From: Riptortus pedestris
Lineage: Eukaryota > Arthropoda > Insecta > Hemiptera > Alydidae
Length of the DNA: 64,000 bases
Reading direction: 5' to 3'
NCBI GenBank assembly: GCA_019009955.1
Contig: CM032228.1
Location: 69,377,501-69,441,500 of the forward strand
Shown here: positions 35,004 through 46,410 of the stretch, piece by piece
Layout of the letters: each line of letters begins with the position of its first letter
Position numbering within the stretch: the stretch's first letter is position 1
Notes under the pieces: model-generated
The model's database searches: none
Seen by the model: the letters and a program-made list of their open reading frames with translations, nothing else
Told to the model about the DNA's origin: nothing
Program-made: the position numbers and the translations under genes

Positions 35004-35040
35004 ATTACTTACCACTTGTAAACTATTCATAGAGTACTGT

Positions 35041-35700
35041 GGAAGGAGATGAACACATCAGACATCTTCTCTATCCGACAGCCAAACTGGGGATGTTCTG
35101 CTTGTACCTTGTACTCCTGGATCCCAAATGTCTATATTTCAAAGAATTTGCAATAGTGTGCAGCTCCTTCCAGGCTTCCATCATGTATTCCCTTGTGAAA
35201 CCTCCATTTTTCAATTTTTTCTTACAGATGGTTGGGGAAAATGATTCCAAATTTTCTATTCCTACTAATAGATGTAGCACTTCTCTAACATGACATTTTT
35301 GTAATCTTTCCAAACATATATTGATGCTTTAACTATGGCATTACTTCAAAACAATTCTCTAGAGATGGGAAACTCAGAGACCCCTACTCTCATGAGCTTA
35401 ATTTCTTTTCCAGACAATGAAACTCTGGAAATAAAATATTGAGTGTCTCCTGCCTCCCCTTTAAAGAGAGTCCCTTCAAAAAAGAATTCTTGAAACAGAA
35501 CCTAGTAATTCCCAAGCCTCTCGTTTAATTTTATTCTGAACCATGAATTTACTTTCATGGCTTTGAGGAAAATACTCCAAAGAAATAGCCATTGAGATTA
35601 GCTGTGTCGTACTACAGTCACTTGACACTAAATAATTAATTAGTAATAATATAAAATACATTTTCCAAAATATTCTCTGAAACATACTTTTTCTATTTGT
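35041..35700. other. Intron 7 end, unclassified; open frame of unknown origin on - strand
   Basis: Positions 35071-35313 (-) give an 80-codon frame with VREVLHLLVGIENLESF and TREYMMEAWKELHTIANS. It looks protein-like but is not a family I recognise. It may be a fragment of a transposon or a gene copy. Confidence 0.3.
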
Positions 35701-35707
35701 TTATTAG

Positions 35708-35897
35708 ATTGCATTGGTTGACGTACTTACAGATCTTGGAATTAAACCTGACGGAATCATAGGCCACTCAGTAGGAGAGCTTGGCTGTGCATATGCTGAT
35801 GAATGCTTCACTGCTGAACAAATGATATTAGCAGCGTATGCTCGTGGTAAAGCCTCTAATGAAACTGATCTTATTCCTGGCATGATGGCAGCTGTTG
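35708..35897 (+). CDS. FASN: FAS-like exon 8: acyltransferase nucleophile GHSVGE
   Basis: 190 bp, phase 0 to 1, acceptor TTATTAG, donor GTGAGT. It encodes LGIKPDGIIGHSVGELGCAY with the catalytic Ser at 35768-35770, and AAYARGKAS with the Arg (35843-35845) that in animal FAS grips the malonyl carboxylate. MMAAVG ends the exon. All active-site features for malonyl transfer are intact here. Confidence 0.95.
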
Positions 35898-36467
35898 GTG
35901 AGTTAATACTAAATAGGTTTCTTAACTTGTTTCATATAAACAAAGCCCTAAGGCTTTGAGGAAGAGTAATTTATGGTTATATTAATCAGGATGTATATGT
36001 AAACATGTTTTTCTGTGAATATATTTAGATTTAGGTAGATTATTTTCTTTGTGAGTTACAGTTTTTTTTTTTATTTTTATAGATTCTAAATTATATTCTT
36101 TAGTAAAGGCTGAAAGAGTCAGTATTGGTGAACAAGATGGAGCCCCTGGCATTTCAAATCAGCTAATTACAGCCATACATTAAAGTCAATATACAGTTTA
36201 AAATTGGTCACAGAAAAATATTAGAAGTAAGAATGAATGAATATTCCATTAAAGAAGAATTATAGTCCCATTTGCATTTAATCGACTTTCTGTTTATTAA
36301 AACATTTGAAAAATATATTATGTAGCTTTTTTAACTCTGTATTCTTGTTCACAACATTCTGTTTGTTTTTATAATGAGTATATTTTATTTTATTCCCTGC
36401 TTAGTTATGTTCTTGCCTTTTCTAAAATGTCTACAACTTTAAAGTTAAATTTATATTTAAATGTCAA
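35898..36467. other. Start of intron 8, nothing recognised
   Basis: AT-rich intron DNA with no coding signal. Confidence 0.5.
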
Positions 36468-36783
36468 AAAGTCCGCCGCGCAGGGGCTGCGTAAACTAAG
36501 CAGATTTCCCACGTTAAGGTTTACAAAGATAAATATAAATACAGGTAACACCACCATGAATTCTCAGTAAATTTACAATACAAGTTAATAATCTCTACAA
36601 CGGAAAGCAGCTGAATTGTAAACAAACAGGCCAGCCAGCCTTGTAGCGCTGCATAGATATTCCGGAAAGACAAACAATTAAATAAATGTTGAATTTAGTA
36701 TCCTTGTCTTTGGTTTTATCTTTTATGTTGCTAATATGTTTTCTTACATTTTTCCCGTATGTCCACTCTATCTGTCCTGCATC
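36468..36783 (-). repeat. Left arm of a ~317-bp inverted repeat, family B 3' end
   Basis: Near-identical reverse complement of 39263-39579. Starts AAAGTCCGCCGCGCAGGGG. The open frames seen in both arms are the same non-coding sequence. Confidence 0.85.
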
Positions 36784-37394
36784 TTTATATATATCCTTAA
36801 TGTGATTTGCTATTGAAGGATTAATTTCGAATGACATAAACTTCTTTGTTTCGTTAGTTTACCTTGTGTTTTTTTATTCTGATTCCCACCTTGTTCATAA
36901 AGGCGGTTATTTATTGAACATCTTTATTTCCCGATGTTATTAGCTTCATTGTTCCTAGACTAAAATAATCTTCAATAAGGTTGATTTTTTTGAACCCCTT
37001 CATAGTGTTATAACCATCATTTTCCCGCGTTCCATTATTTAGAAAGTCTTAGTGCTATTACCAGCCTTGACATCTTCTAATAAATTTTCTTCATTTTCAT
37101 TGTTCTGGTAGATCTTTGTCATCGAGAAATGTATTGGTAGAACTCTCTAAACAAATTGTCACTAAAATTAAAACACAAGAATAATTTTACATACACCTCA
37201 CGTGATAAACTGATGTTACTTTTCATGCTTTCCTATCTTGGCCTATTATCGCCTATTTTACAACGAGGTCTCCATTCAGTTAACATTTATCTTATATCCT
37301 TTATTAGTAGATTTCTCTTATGGAAAATCAGCTATTGAGGTCGTACTCTTGACACGATTTTTCAAAAATTCCCTCAAATGTCCATCGATCCTAC

Positions 37395-38390
37395 CTATAC
37401 TTCAGCCAGGAATGGAAGAGACCTGCTGGCTTCCCCCACCAAGCCGCCAGTTTCCGTGAAAAGACTACTGTACTACCTGGATCACAAACGTCGTCACTTC
37501 ATCTTAGCCGCCTACTGTACAATATTAGTGAGTTGACCTTAGCTTTTCTTGCCCGGCGACATATATTCCTCATGAATTACTACAGTAAATAATAAAATTC
37601 AACCTGAATCCATCTTATTGGCAATTATTATTAATATTGTGCTAATTTTTAACCCACAAAAAGTGTGGCAATAAAAAAAATTTATATACTTTTTATCACT
37701 TTACAAAGCCGAATTATAAAAAATACGGTTTTGTAAATCTAACGATATTCTTCACATTTCACTATTATTGTAATTCCTATTTATTTTATAGTTTTACAAT
37801 TTTTTATACAAGACTATTTATCATTCACAATAATTCATTAAAGAATTTAAATAAATAACGTTAAAGAATTACAGATGAAATGATTGTAATTAAATAAGGT
37901 AACGTTAAATAATGATACCACCGTATAAAAAATAAATAAAAAAATGATTTATTAATATTAAAATTAAATTTGTTTTGTGCTTATAATATTATTCTGATTC
38001 ACTACTGCTAAGCTGCAAATCATCTTCCGACTCGCTCCCATCAATGGCGATTATCATGCTGTCCACAAAATTTTCCATTGTCCATCTTTTAGCCAATATT
38101 CCTCTTCTAAATTGTGGACGTGCCGACAATAACCAGCCCAGTCATCAGCTGTTATTGATCGTAATCCTAAAGGATATGAATAATTAACGGACTTTAACGC
38201 CGATATGTCGTAAAATAGTAAAATGTGTTATTGTGTAAAATTTATTTCTTACCTTCATTAGCAGGTTAATGAGTTCCGGGCATAAATGTTTTCAGGTCTG
38301 GATTACACGCCCCCTTCCCTTGCTCCTTCGGCCACGCCCCTTCTCCCACCCTCCGGCCACAAGGCTCTTCAATTTTTGGCTGTACTATAG
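37395..38390. mobile_element. Element of ~1 kb with imperfect terminal inverted repeats
   Basis: Left end CTATACTTCAGCCAGGAATG and inverted right end CTATAGTACAGCCAAAAATT match at about three quarters of positions. It sits inside the family B copy between CCATCGATCCTAC and GAGATGA, which are adjacent in other copies. No transposase. The superfamily is not determined. Confidence 0.6.
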
Positions 38391-38469
38391 GAGATGATGA
38401 AAATAAGATCCGCTCAAAATGTGTTTGTGTCTGTGTGTGAGAGAGAGAGAGAGAGCATGCGTGCGTGCG

Positions 38470-38504
<35 letters not shown>

Positions 38505-39262
38505 TTGTCAGTTACCACTCTAGTAGTACAATTCTTGTTTTATCATTACCAAACTCAATATATAAGTGTTTCAAGCAAAACTAAAGAACAAGTTCGTTAA
38601 TGACTAAAATCAAACCAGGGAGAGGGGGGCTTAGAGGGGAGAATTTTGAAAATTCAAAATATCTCTGTTATATACGTCAGGTTGAAAAATGGTATAGAAC
38701 TAATCTTATTGCAAATTAAATGAACTATAAATATTGTTATATACATTTATTATCTATCTTGAATATTAACCGAGATATTTGCATTTTTCAGTTTTCAGCC
38801 TTCAGCAAACCCCCACTTCTACTCATGTCACATTAAAAATACTCTGTTATAAAATAAACTACTTTATTTAAAGCTTAATACCTAATATTTTTTCAAGATA
38901 CTTTATTATACGTGATAAATGCAAATATGTTGATGATCCCGCACCCCTAGTCTTATGTTCTTGGATAACTAAAATTTGAGTGATTGAGATAAAAATTATT
39001 CTGATTCGTTATAAATTGCAGTACTAGATATAGTAAATAGTTTTTAATAGAATTAATATGTTATATTCAGATATATTTCAGTAATTCTTATTCTTTCCGG
39101 TGAAGAATATTTCTATCTATCTGTTCAGCTCTGAGAGGTTGTCATACATGTTTGTTTACAATTCAGACACTTTCCGTTGGGTGGTTATTATAAGTGCTGA
39201 AAGATTTCTCATTACCGTTTGTATTTATTCACTTAACCCATGAATGTTAAGTGAATAAATGT

Positions 39263-39579
39263 GATGCAGGACAGATAGAGTGGACATACGGGAAAAATGT
39301 AAGAAAACATATTAGCAACATAAAAGATAAAACCAAAGACAAGGATACTAAATTCAACATTTATTTAATTGTTTGTCTTTCCGGAATATCTATGCAGCGC
39401 TACAAGGCTGGCTGGCCTGTTTGTTTACAATTCAGCTGCTTTCCGTTGTAGAGATTATTAACTTGTATTGTAAATTTACTGAGAATTCATGGTGGTGTTG
39501 CCTGTATGTACATGTATCTATTGTAAACCTTAGCATGGGAAACCTGCTTAGTTTACGCAGCCCCTGCATGACGGACTTT
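39263..39579 (+). repeat. Right arm of a ~317-bp inverted repeat, family B 3' end
   Basis: Inverted partner of 36468-36783, about 2.5 kb away. Confidence 0.85.
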
Positions 39580-39710
39580 AATACCCATCTACTATGCTTG
39601 TAGCATTTTTTATAACATAATGGACCACATTTCTGAGGATAACACTACATTACTAAAAGTGTAAGCATAAAATCACATATAAACATTTACCAATGTGAAG
39701 TCAGGATATA

Positions 39711-41080
39711 TCTACATATATATAAAATTGTAACCTCTGTCTGTACATTGATTTTTTTCGCGAATTTTCACAATAACTTTTTGTTTCACGTGTCATGGAC
39801 ACCATAACTGCATTTTGTTTCTTTCGTGTTTGTTTGTTTGTTAGTTTATTTGTTTGCTTGTTTGTTTGTTTGTTTGTTACCTTTTCACGCATAAACGGCT
39901 GAACCGAATTTTATGAAACTTGGTATGTATATTACTACTAACCCAACTTCGACTTTAGGCTATATTAATATCCTCTGAGACGAACAGGAGTGGGGGTTAT
40001 AAGGGAAGCCTGAAATTAAAAATAGCGATATTTCGTTTCCTATTGGTTTTTCGGCAAATATGAACATAACAAAAGTTGTTTATTTTGTTATTTAGAGTAA
40101 CTTTTGTTATATACTCTTTTTTCGTATACTGAATTACAAACGAGATATACGCTAAAACCTATAGCGGAAGTGAACAATTTTATTTGGGACAAAAGACCCA
40201 ACCGAAATAAATAAAACTCGGTATGTGTATTAGCACTAACGCTTTCATTGTAATAAGCCATACCAACATTTCTAGGGACGGGCAGGAGTGGGGGTTGTAA
40301 GGGAGGCCTGAATTTAAAATAGCAGTATTTCGTTTTCTATTCGTTTTTCGGCAAATATAAACATAACAAAAGTTGTTTATTTTGTTATTTAGAGTAACTT
40401 TTGTCATATTCATTTTTGTCTTTTAACAAAGTATAAACGAGATATACACTATAAACTAAAGCGGGAGTCAACTATTTTATTGGGCGCTAACAATTGAACC
40501 GATCTTAACAAAACTCGGTATGTCAATTAGCATTAATTGTTCCATGATTATAAGCTATATTAAAATGTTTAGGTTAGAACGGGAGTGGGGGTTATAAGGG
40601 AGGCCTGAAATAAAAATTCGCAATATTTCATTGTCTATTTGTTTTTCGACAAACATGCACATAACAAAAGTTGTTTACTTTGTTATTTAGATTAACTTAT
40701 GTTTTATACATTTCTCCAGGAACAATGTGTGGAGCAAGTAATTTGCGTAGAAATATTGATATGCTCAACAATTCATTCCTATTTGAACTATCAGGCACCT
40801 CAGCTGGAAAAATTAATTCAAATCAATGTTAATATTTTGTCCTTAATAGCTGAAATCTATGCATAATGCACAGGAGACGGGAAATATGACAATTTGGAGG
40901 ACAGTGAAGACTTACATAAAAAATTAATTTTATTATTAACAAATGCCAACAACGGGTATTAACCCTAAACACTGGACGGGTAAATGTCAAAATATTGTGC
41001 AAAGTAAAGCCTTGCCAAAAAAATACCATCATCATTCAGCCTCAAATCAATTCCCGGGCGAAGCCGGGTATCTGAGGTAG
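39711..41080 (+). mobile_element. Helitron-like non-autonomous element, near-complete
   Basis: Starts TCTACATATATATAAAATTG, holds about three tandem units, and ends CCCGGGCGAAGCCGGG TATCTGAGGTAG. The last tetramer is GTAG instead of CTAG. A LINE is inserted directly behind it. Confidence 0.66.
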
Positions 41081-41089
41081 TATATATAT
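41074..41089. repeat. LINE target site duplication, left copy (GAGGTAGTATATATAT)
   Basis: 16 bp repeated at 46388-46403, bounding the LINE. It overlaps the last bases of the Helitron-like copy. Confidence 0.8.
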
Positions 41090-41326
41090 TTTTTTTTTTT
41101 TTATTTATTTCCTTCCTGAAGTAACCCTACAGGAAGGGAGTTTATTAGCCACACGTCCCGTACAGTAATTAGTACATAACGTGTGCTTGATACATAACAT
41201 TTTTTTTTTTTTTAAACTATAATAACATAAAATATTTATACAATAAAATTATATACAACAAAGAAAAGAAAAAAAAAAGAAAAGAAAAACTAAAACAAAA
41301 TTTGGATTCAATGCTGAATAATTAAT

Positions 41327-44300
41327 TTAACTGTATTTCAGTTTCAAATAGTTCAAGAAGTCATACATTTCTTCAGCAAACTTTTTTAATGGTTTATTAT
41401 GTTTATAAAATAATAGTTTTTCCTCAACAGGCCAATTTTCTTGTCGGCATTTAAATTGGGATTTAAAGTCTTCTCTTTGGTCCGTTAGTAGTCTGCAGTC
41501 ATAGAGCAAGTGTCTGTATGTCTGTTCAGTAGTAGTCGCAGTAACAGTTTGGTTGATCTGTTAGGCCAAAACGATTAAAGTAAGAATTTGTTGTTCCGTG
41601 TCCAGTTAATAATTGTGTCAAGTAAAAGTCTGTTGATATTAATTTTTGTCCTAAGTACTCTTTAATGTCTGGAATAAATATCTTTAAATGTTGTCCTTTC
41701 ATAGTCGTATTCCATTTCTGTTGCCATATGTTAATTGTGTCAGTAAGTAATTGTGTTTTAAGTGTGATTTTGTTATTTTGTTGTAGCATTCTGGAATTTT
41801 GGTATCTTTTGACGCTGATTTTGCAGATAAATCAGCGAGATCGTTTCCCAAAATTCCCGAATGCCCTTTGATCCAGCAAAAGTGTATGTGTATATTATTT
41901 TGTTTAAGTCTTGTAAGTAACTGTCTGATTTTTTCTGTCAAAGGGTCATGAATTGTATAATTTTGAAGTGATTGTAAAGAATTGTGGCTATCAGTGTAAA
42001 TGTTGATGTGTGTTGAAGGTTGTTTGTCGTCTATGTACAGTAAACTATTTAAGATTGCAATTTTTTCTGCCTGATTATTGGTACACAGTTTTCCAAGTCT
42101 GAATTTTTGTATTTCTATTAGTTCATCTCTTTTAAAAACCACAAAAGCACAACCGACTTGGGTTTCATCCTTACTGCCATCAGTATAAATGCATATATCG
42201 GCATTATTGTATGGGTTTAAACAAATACTTGGATATAACGACGGGTGGAGCCAGTCCTTATAATGAATATCTCTTTCTATTTCTTCAGGCAGATAGTTCG
42301 AGTTGGCTGTTGAGGTTTTCAAAAGAGAGAATTGAGTTACGTACTGCTTTGCAATGAGATCTATTGGTATTAATTTACCTAGTACACATGCTGCGTCATA
42401 AGATACTGTTTTAAAACCTTTTATTATTTTTAGGGCCATCAATCTTTGTACTCTCTGTAGTTTTTTCAAATTGTATTGTCTGTTTAGTCCATGATGCCAG
42501 ATGTTTAGTCCGTAAGTCAAAGCGGGTAAAACAGCTCCTTTATACATTATATGCAATGCTTGAGATGGGAGTCCCCATTTCAATTTTGAAACTAAGGAGA
42601 GGTTATGTATAAGTCTAAGCAATTTGTTTTGCAGTTGGTCAATATGTGTGTTCCATTTTAATTTTTCATCAAAAATTACTCCCAGATATTTTAATGTAGT
42701 TACCCTATTTATTTGTTGGCCTTGAATGCGTGTGGTAAGAAGAGGAATTGATCTTTTTTTAGAAAAAATAATGTAATTACATTTGTTAGTATTAAATTGG
42801 AGTTTGTGCTCTTTTGCCCACAAGTCAGTAATGCGGGTAATTATATTAATTAATACTTGAATTTCTGTAAACAATTTGGATTTTATCAGAATAATAATGT
42901 CATCTGCAAAAGCTATGATTTCTGTGTTACGAGGTAATTTGTTTCATAGTAGGTTATTCATAATTAAATTCCACAATAATGGGGAAAGACATGAGCCTTG
43001 CGGAGTACCTAATGATTGTATTTTGTGAGAAGTAATTGTCGGTGTTGTAATGTAAGTCTTCCTGTTCTGAAAAAAATGTCGAACTAGTTTATATAGATTA
43101 AGAGGGCAATTTAGTCTACGTAAGGTCAGTAAGATTGAGGGCCACCAAGCGTTATCAAATGCTCCTTTTATATCTAATGATATTAGAACAGTATGATTAC
43201 CGACGTTCAATGCTTCTTCAATAAATGTATACGTTTTCTGAAGGGCATCTGTGGTAGATGTTTGGGGCGTAAATCCAAATTGATTTGGTTGCATTAACGA
43301 ATGAGAGTACAAAAAGTGTGATAATCTTCTATAAAGTATCTTTTCCAGTACCTTTCCAGCTGTAGGGATTAGTGATATGGGACGTACAGAGGAGGCAGTA
43401 CAATCACGTTTTCCTGGTTTATTAATAAATATTAACTTGGACCATTTCCATCTATCAGGAAAAGTGCATTTTTTAAAACAGCTTTTGTACATATATTTAA
43501 TAAATTCTGGAAATATATTAAATACTTGCTTATAAATGTCACCCGTAATCCCGTCAATTCCAGGTGACTTATTTCTTTTTAGGTTGTTTATAATGACAGT
43601 GATTTCTGTGTCAGTTAGAGGCAAGTCATTCTGAGTTTCTGGTTCTACGAGTGCATCTAATCTAAATTGTTTATGTTGGTCATTGTCTGTACTTTGGTCG
43701 TCACTCTTTATCAGTGTATTCAATGGATATTCATAAGTTTCGGTAATCGAGGATGTGTATGATCCATCATCTTTCATTAACGTAGTTAATGAAAATTCTT
43801 TTTTTAGTTTTCCTGCAGGAAATTTATAAGTCCATCCCCATATTTGGCTGGGATCTATATTGCTACAATAATGCTTCCAAGAATTTAATTTGTTTCTACG
43901 TATGGTTTGTTTATAGAGCTGTCTATGTTTTAAATACATCTCTTTTCTTGTTATTCGTAAAGTTTCATCATTTTTAGTGGATTGATAAAGTCTACGAAGT
44001 TTATTAGCTTGTTTCCTTAAATTGTTTAGGGTATCATCCCACCACGGTTTGGGACTATATGTTTTCTTATTGTTATGAATTTTGAATTTATTACAAATTT
44101 TAAAAGATTTGTTACATGCTTTCGTCAAAGTTGTAGAAAATTTTTCTATAGTACTGTTCAAATTATTAGTTCTTAGGTACTCAGTAAGAGCATAGTCCAA
44201 GTCACCAGTGATATTAAACTCACTACTAGTTCTCTCAGTGTTGAATCAAAATGTTCCCAATCTTCATTCTGTATTTTGTAAGTTAAATCGTAACGATTTA

Positions 44301-45003
44301 AAATGTTTTGCTTTTGCTCAGTCATTAATAAATCAAACGATAGTGTTAAATGATCAGAGAAATTTTCTTTAGTTTCGATTTTCCAATTGGTTAAATAACT
44401 TATTAAATTAAAAGAAGATAATGTCAAATCAATATTGCTACACCCTCGTGGTCCATCAAAAGTTGGAAGACCCTGATTTTGATTAATTATAAGCAGATTA
44501 TTTGATATTATAAATTCTTCTAGTTTTCGACCATGTTGGTTTGTTTGTATATCATACCATAATTTTGATCGAGCATTTGAATCAATTCCCATTATTATTT
44601 TATGATCTTTAAAAGTGTGGGTAATTTTGGTCAAATGAATGAGATCAGTGTTTATATCTGACTGGATGTCGAAGTATGCGCTTATGATTATAAATGACGA
44701 AGAAGCTACCTTTATTTCTATTACAGTAATATCTTTATTACTTAAATTCGAAATTAATACTGCATCAATATTTTTATTTGCCAAGATAATTTGAGTGCGA
44801 GAGAAACTTTATTTCCTTGAAATATTTTATATTGGTAGTTATGGGAAATTTTTGATCCAATATAAGGTTCCTGCAATAATACTATATCTACTTTTTTATT
44901 TCCAATTTCATGTGCTAGCAATTCCTTTGCTTTTTTACAATGTTTCATGTTCAATTGCAAGAATTTAATTTTAAAATTTACTTGATCATTCATTCCCATT
45001 TAT
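41327..45003 (-). pseudogene. LINE ORF2: endonuclease, reverse transcriptase, RNase H
   Basis: Endonuclease in 44754-44999 and 44173-44784 (VDIVLLQEPYIGSK, MGIDSNARSKLWYD, ENFSDHLTLSF). RT in 42944-44200 (KSPGIDGITGDIYK, RPISLIPTAGKVLEKI, ISLDIKGAFDNAWW, GTPQGSCLSPLLWN), then a TGA after MNNLL, then IIAFADDIIILI. RNase H in 41699-42874 (ICIYTDGSK, NIYTDSHNSL, WIKGHSGILGNDLADL). The C-terminal tail lies at 41526-41789 and 41327-41509. Joins at about 44770, 44190 and 41740 need frameshifts. Confidence 0.9.
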
Positions 45004-45367
45004 AAATGTACGAAAATTATACATTGATAGGACAAATAAAAGCAAAGGTATGAAGATAATAACATATGATTCTTATCACAGTGCAATGAAAACAATGTGA
45101 TATTAATATAGGTTATGAAGGAGCAAGTGATAAGGAGCACATGTTTGTCAAGGATAGTAAACAAAGTGAGGTTAGGATTCTTGAAAGAGGTTATGTTTGG
45201 TGCATTGTTGGTATGAGATAACAGGCTCATTACCATGGTTACCAGAACAAAACCTGTGTATATCAAGTTGAACAATTGAGAAATAAAATGATGCATTTGA
45301 AAATCGCTTTTAACTAATAAAAGTGTTAGAAAATCAGAAATCTTAATTAATGATCTCATAGCAAAAG

Positions 45368-46373
45368 TTAGTAGTACTCTGTATTTTGAATTAGCCTGTT
45401 GAGAAAAAACTTGTATGTAGGACATGATACCTGATTAAATGCTGAATGTGAAATGTTGACTTTCTGATGTGGTTTACAATAGGTATTGTAATTGAGACAA
45501 TTAATACACTTCCATTCTTCATTGAGTTCCTTCTTGGGGCAGTCCTGGGCTCTATGCTCTCCTGTGCAGAAGGGACAGGTTGGGGTTGTGGCTGAACAAT
45601 GTGCAGATCCATGGTTGTACCTTGAGCATTTTCCGCACCGACGAATCGATACAAAATCTTCAATATAACAAATTGTATAAAAAAGTTTGAGTCTTGACTG
45701 AAGTAATGTATTTCTTGCCTTGGGGGACACATGAATCACTGCATGCCGCTTATTTCTATTAATCCTGGACTCAATTATAAATGCAGCTGAGATATCATCT
45801 TTTTGTATCCCTAATTCTTCATTTTGGCTCAAAATTACTTCACATAGATTATTTTTGGTTATTTCTTCTGGTATATTTTTAATTATTAAACTGGGTTTCA
45901 GTTTTTTTATAGGATTGGAATCTATAGTAGGTGATTTATCAATTTTGCTATGGATTTTTAACATATCATTTTTATTTTCAGTTTCTACAATTAAATCACC
46001 TTTTTTTGTGGTTCTTATATTTTTGATTCCAACTTTTAATTCTACAGGGTTTATTAAACTTTTAAAAATATTTCTAGTGTCTTCAGCGGTAGTATTGGCT
46101 GATTTGTTTTTAATTAATAGTTTATGTGACGGCTTAACATTAGAAATTTTCGATTTGACAGCTTGTGAGTATGTTGGTTTGTCACTAACCTTAATATGGT
46201 CTTCATTATTTTCCTTGGATACATCTTGATTTTTCAATTCAATTGATTTTGGTAATTCTTGTACAATACTAATTGCTTCGAATAAATTGTTTTTTAAGTC
46301 TTAGAGTAGAAAACTCTCTAAGGGGTATAAGAAGATTAACCACTTTTTCACACAACTCAACACTGTCAGCCAT
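45368..46373 (-). pseudogene. LINE ORF1: nucleic-acid-binding protein with zinc knuckles
   Basis: Begins MADSVELCEKVVNLLIPLRE at 46373, slips one base in an A run near 46285, and continues in 45368-46237. It has a basic N-terminus, an RRM-like middle (LKPSLIIKNIPEEITKNNL) and CCHC knuckles CGKCSRYNHGSAHC, CPFCTGEHRAQDC and CINCLNYNTYC. This is the usual ORF1 of I/R1/Jockey LINEs. Confidence 0.86.
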
Positions 46374-46387
46374 CTTGGACATCTGAT

Positions 46388-46403
46388 GAGGTAGTATATA
46401 TAT
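46388..46403. repeat. LINE target site duplication, right copy
   Basis: Same 16 bp as 41074-41089. Confidence 0.8.
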
Positions 46404-46410
46404 ATATATA

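Larger units (their letters stand above)
30452..35040 (-). mobile_element. Ty1/Copia retrotransposon, decayed, 5' LTR missing
   Basis: On the - strand: gag start (MENIQLKIEHLEC, near 35003), gag body, zinc knuckle CHYCKGFDHIVRRC, protease WYVDNGATHHVT, integrase, RT and RNase H. Integrase before RT is the Copia order. A piggyBac-type miniature element interrupts it at 33149-33728. A probable 3' LTR (30452-30658) starts TGTTGAAG after a GAGGGAAAG purine tract and ends CTTATCA. No matching 5' LTR was found near 35040. It has several in-frame stops. Confidence 0.85.
37305..39579 (+). mobile_element. Family B repeat copy split by another element
   Basis: The 5' end (GGAAAATCAGCTATTGAGG) runs to 37394. 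The body resumes at 38391 (GGAGATGATGAAAATAAGATC), crosses a GA/GT microsatellite at 38430-38502, and ends CTGCTTAGTTTACGCAGC and GACGGACTTT at 39579. No coding capacity. The class is unknown. Confidence 0.6.
41090..46387 (-). mobile_element. I/R1-type LINE with RNase H, apparently full length
   Basis: About 5.3 kb with two ORFs, a 3' untranslated region ending in poly(A) (poly(T) at 41090-41102 on +), and 16-bp target duplications on both sides. ORF1 has zinc knuckles; ORF2 has an APE-type endonuclease, RT and RNase H. The first base on the - strand is near 46387, shortly before ATG at 46373. It carries several frameshifts and one TGA, so it is probably dead, though little decayed. Confidence 0.9.

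Noticed and set aside
36595..36837. Frame with WTYGKNVRKHISNIKDKTKD (also at 39251-39451) as a conserved small protein
   Set aside because: It is in both arms of the inverted family B end and is not kept open in other copies. Identity reflects recent duplication.
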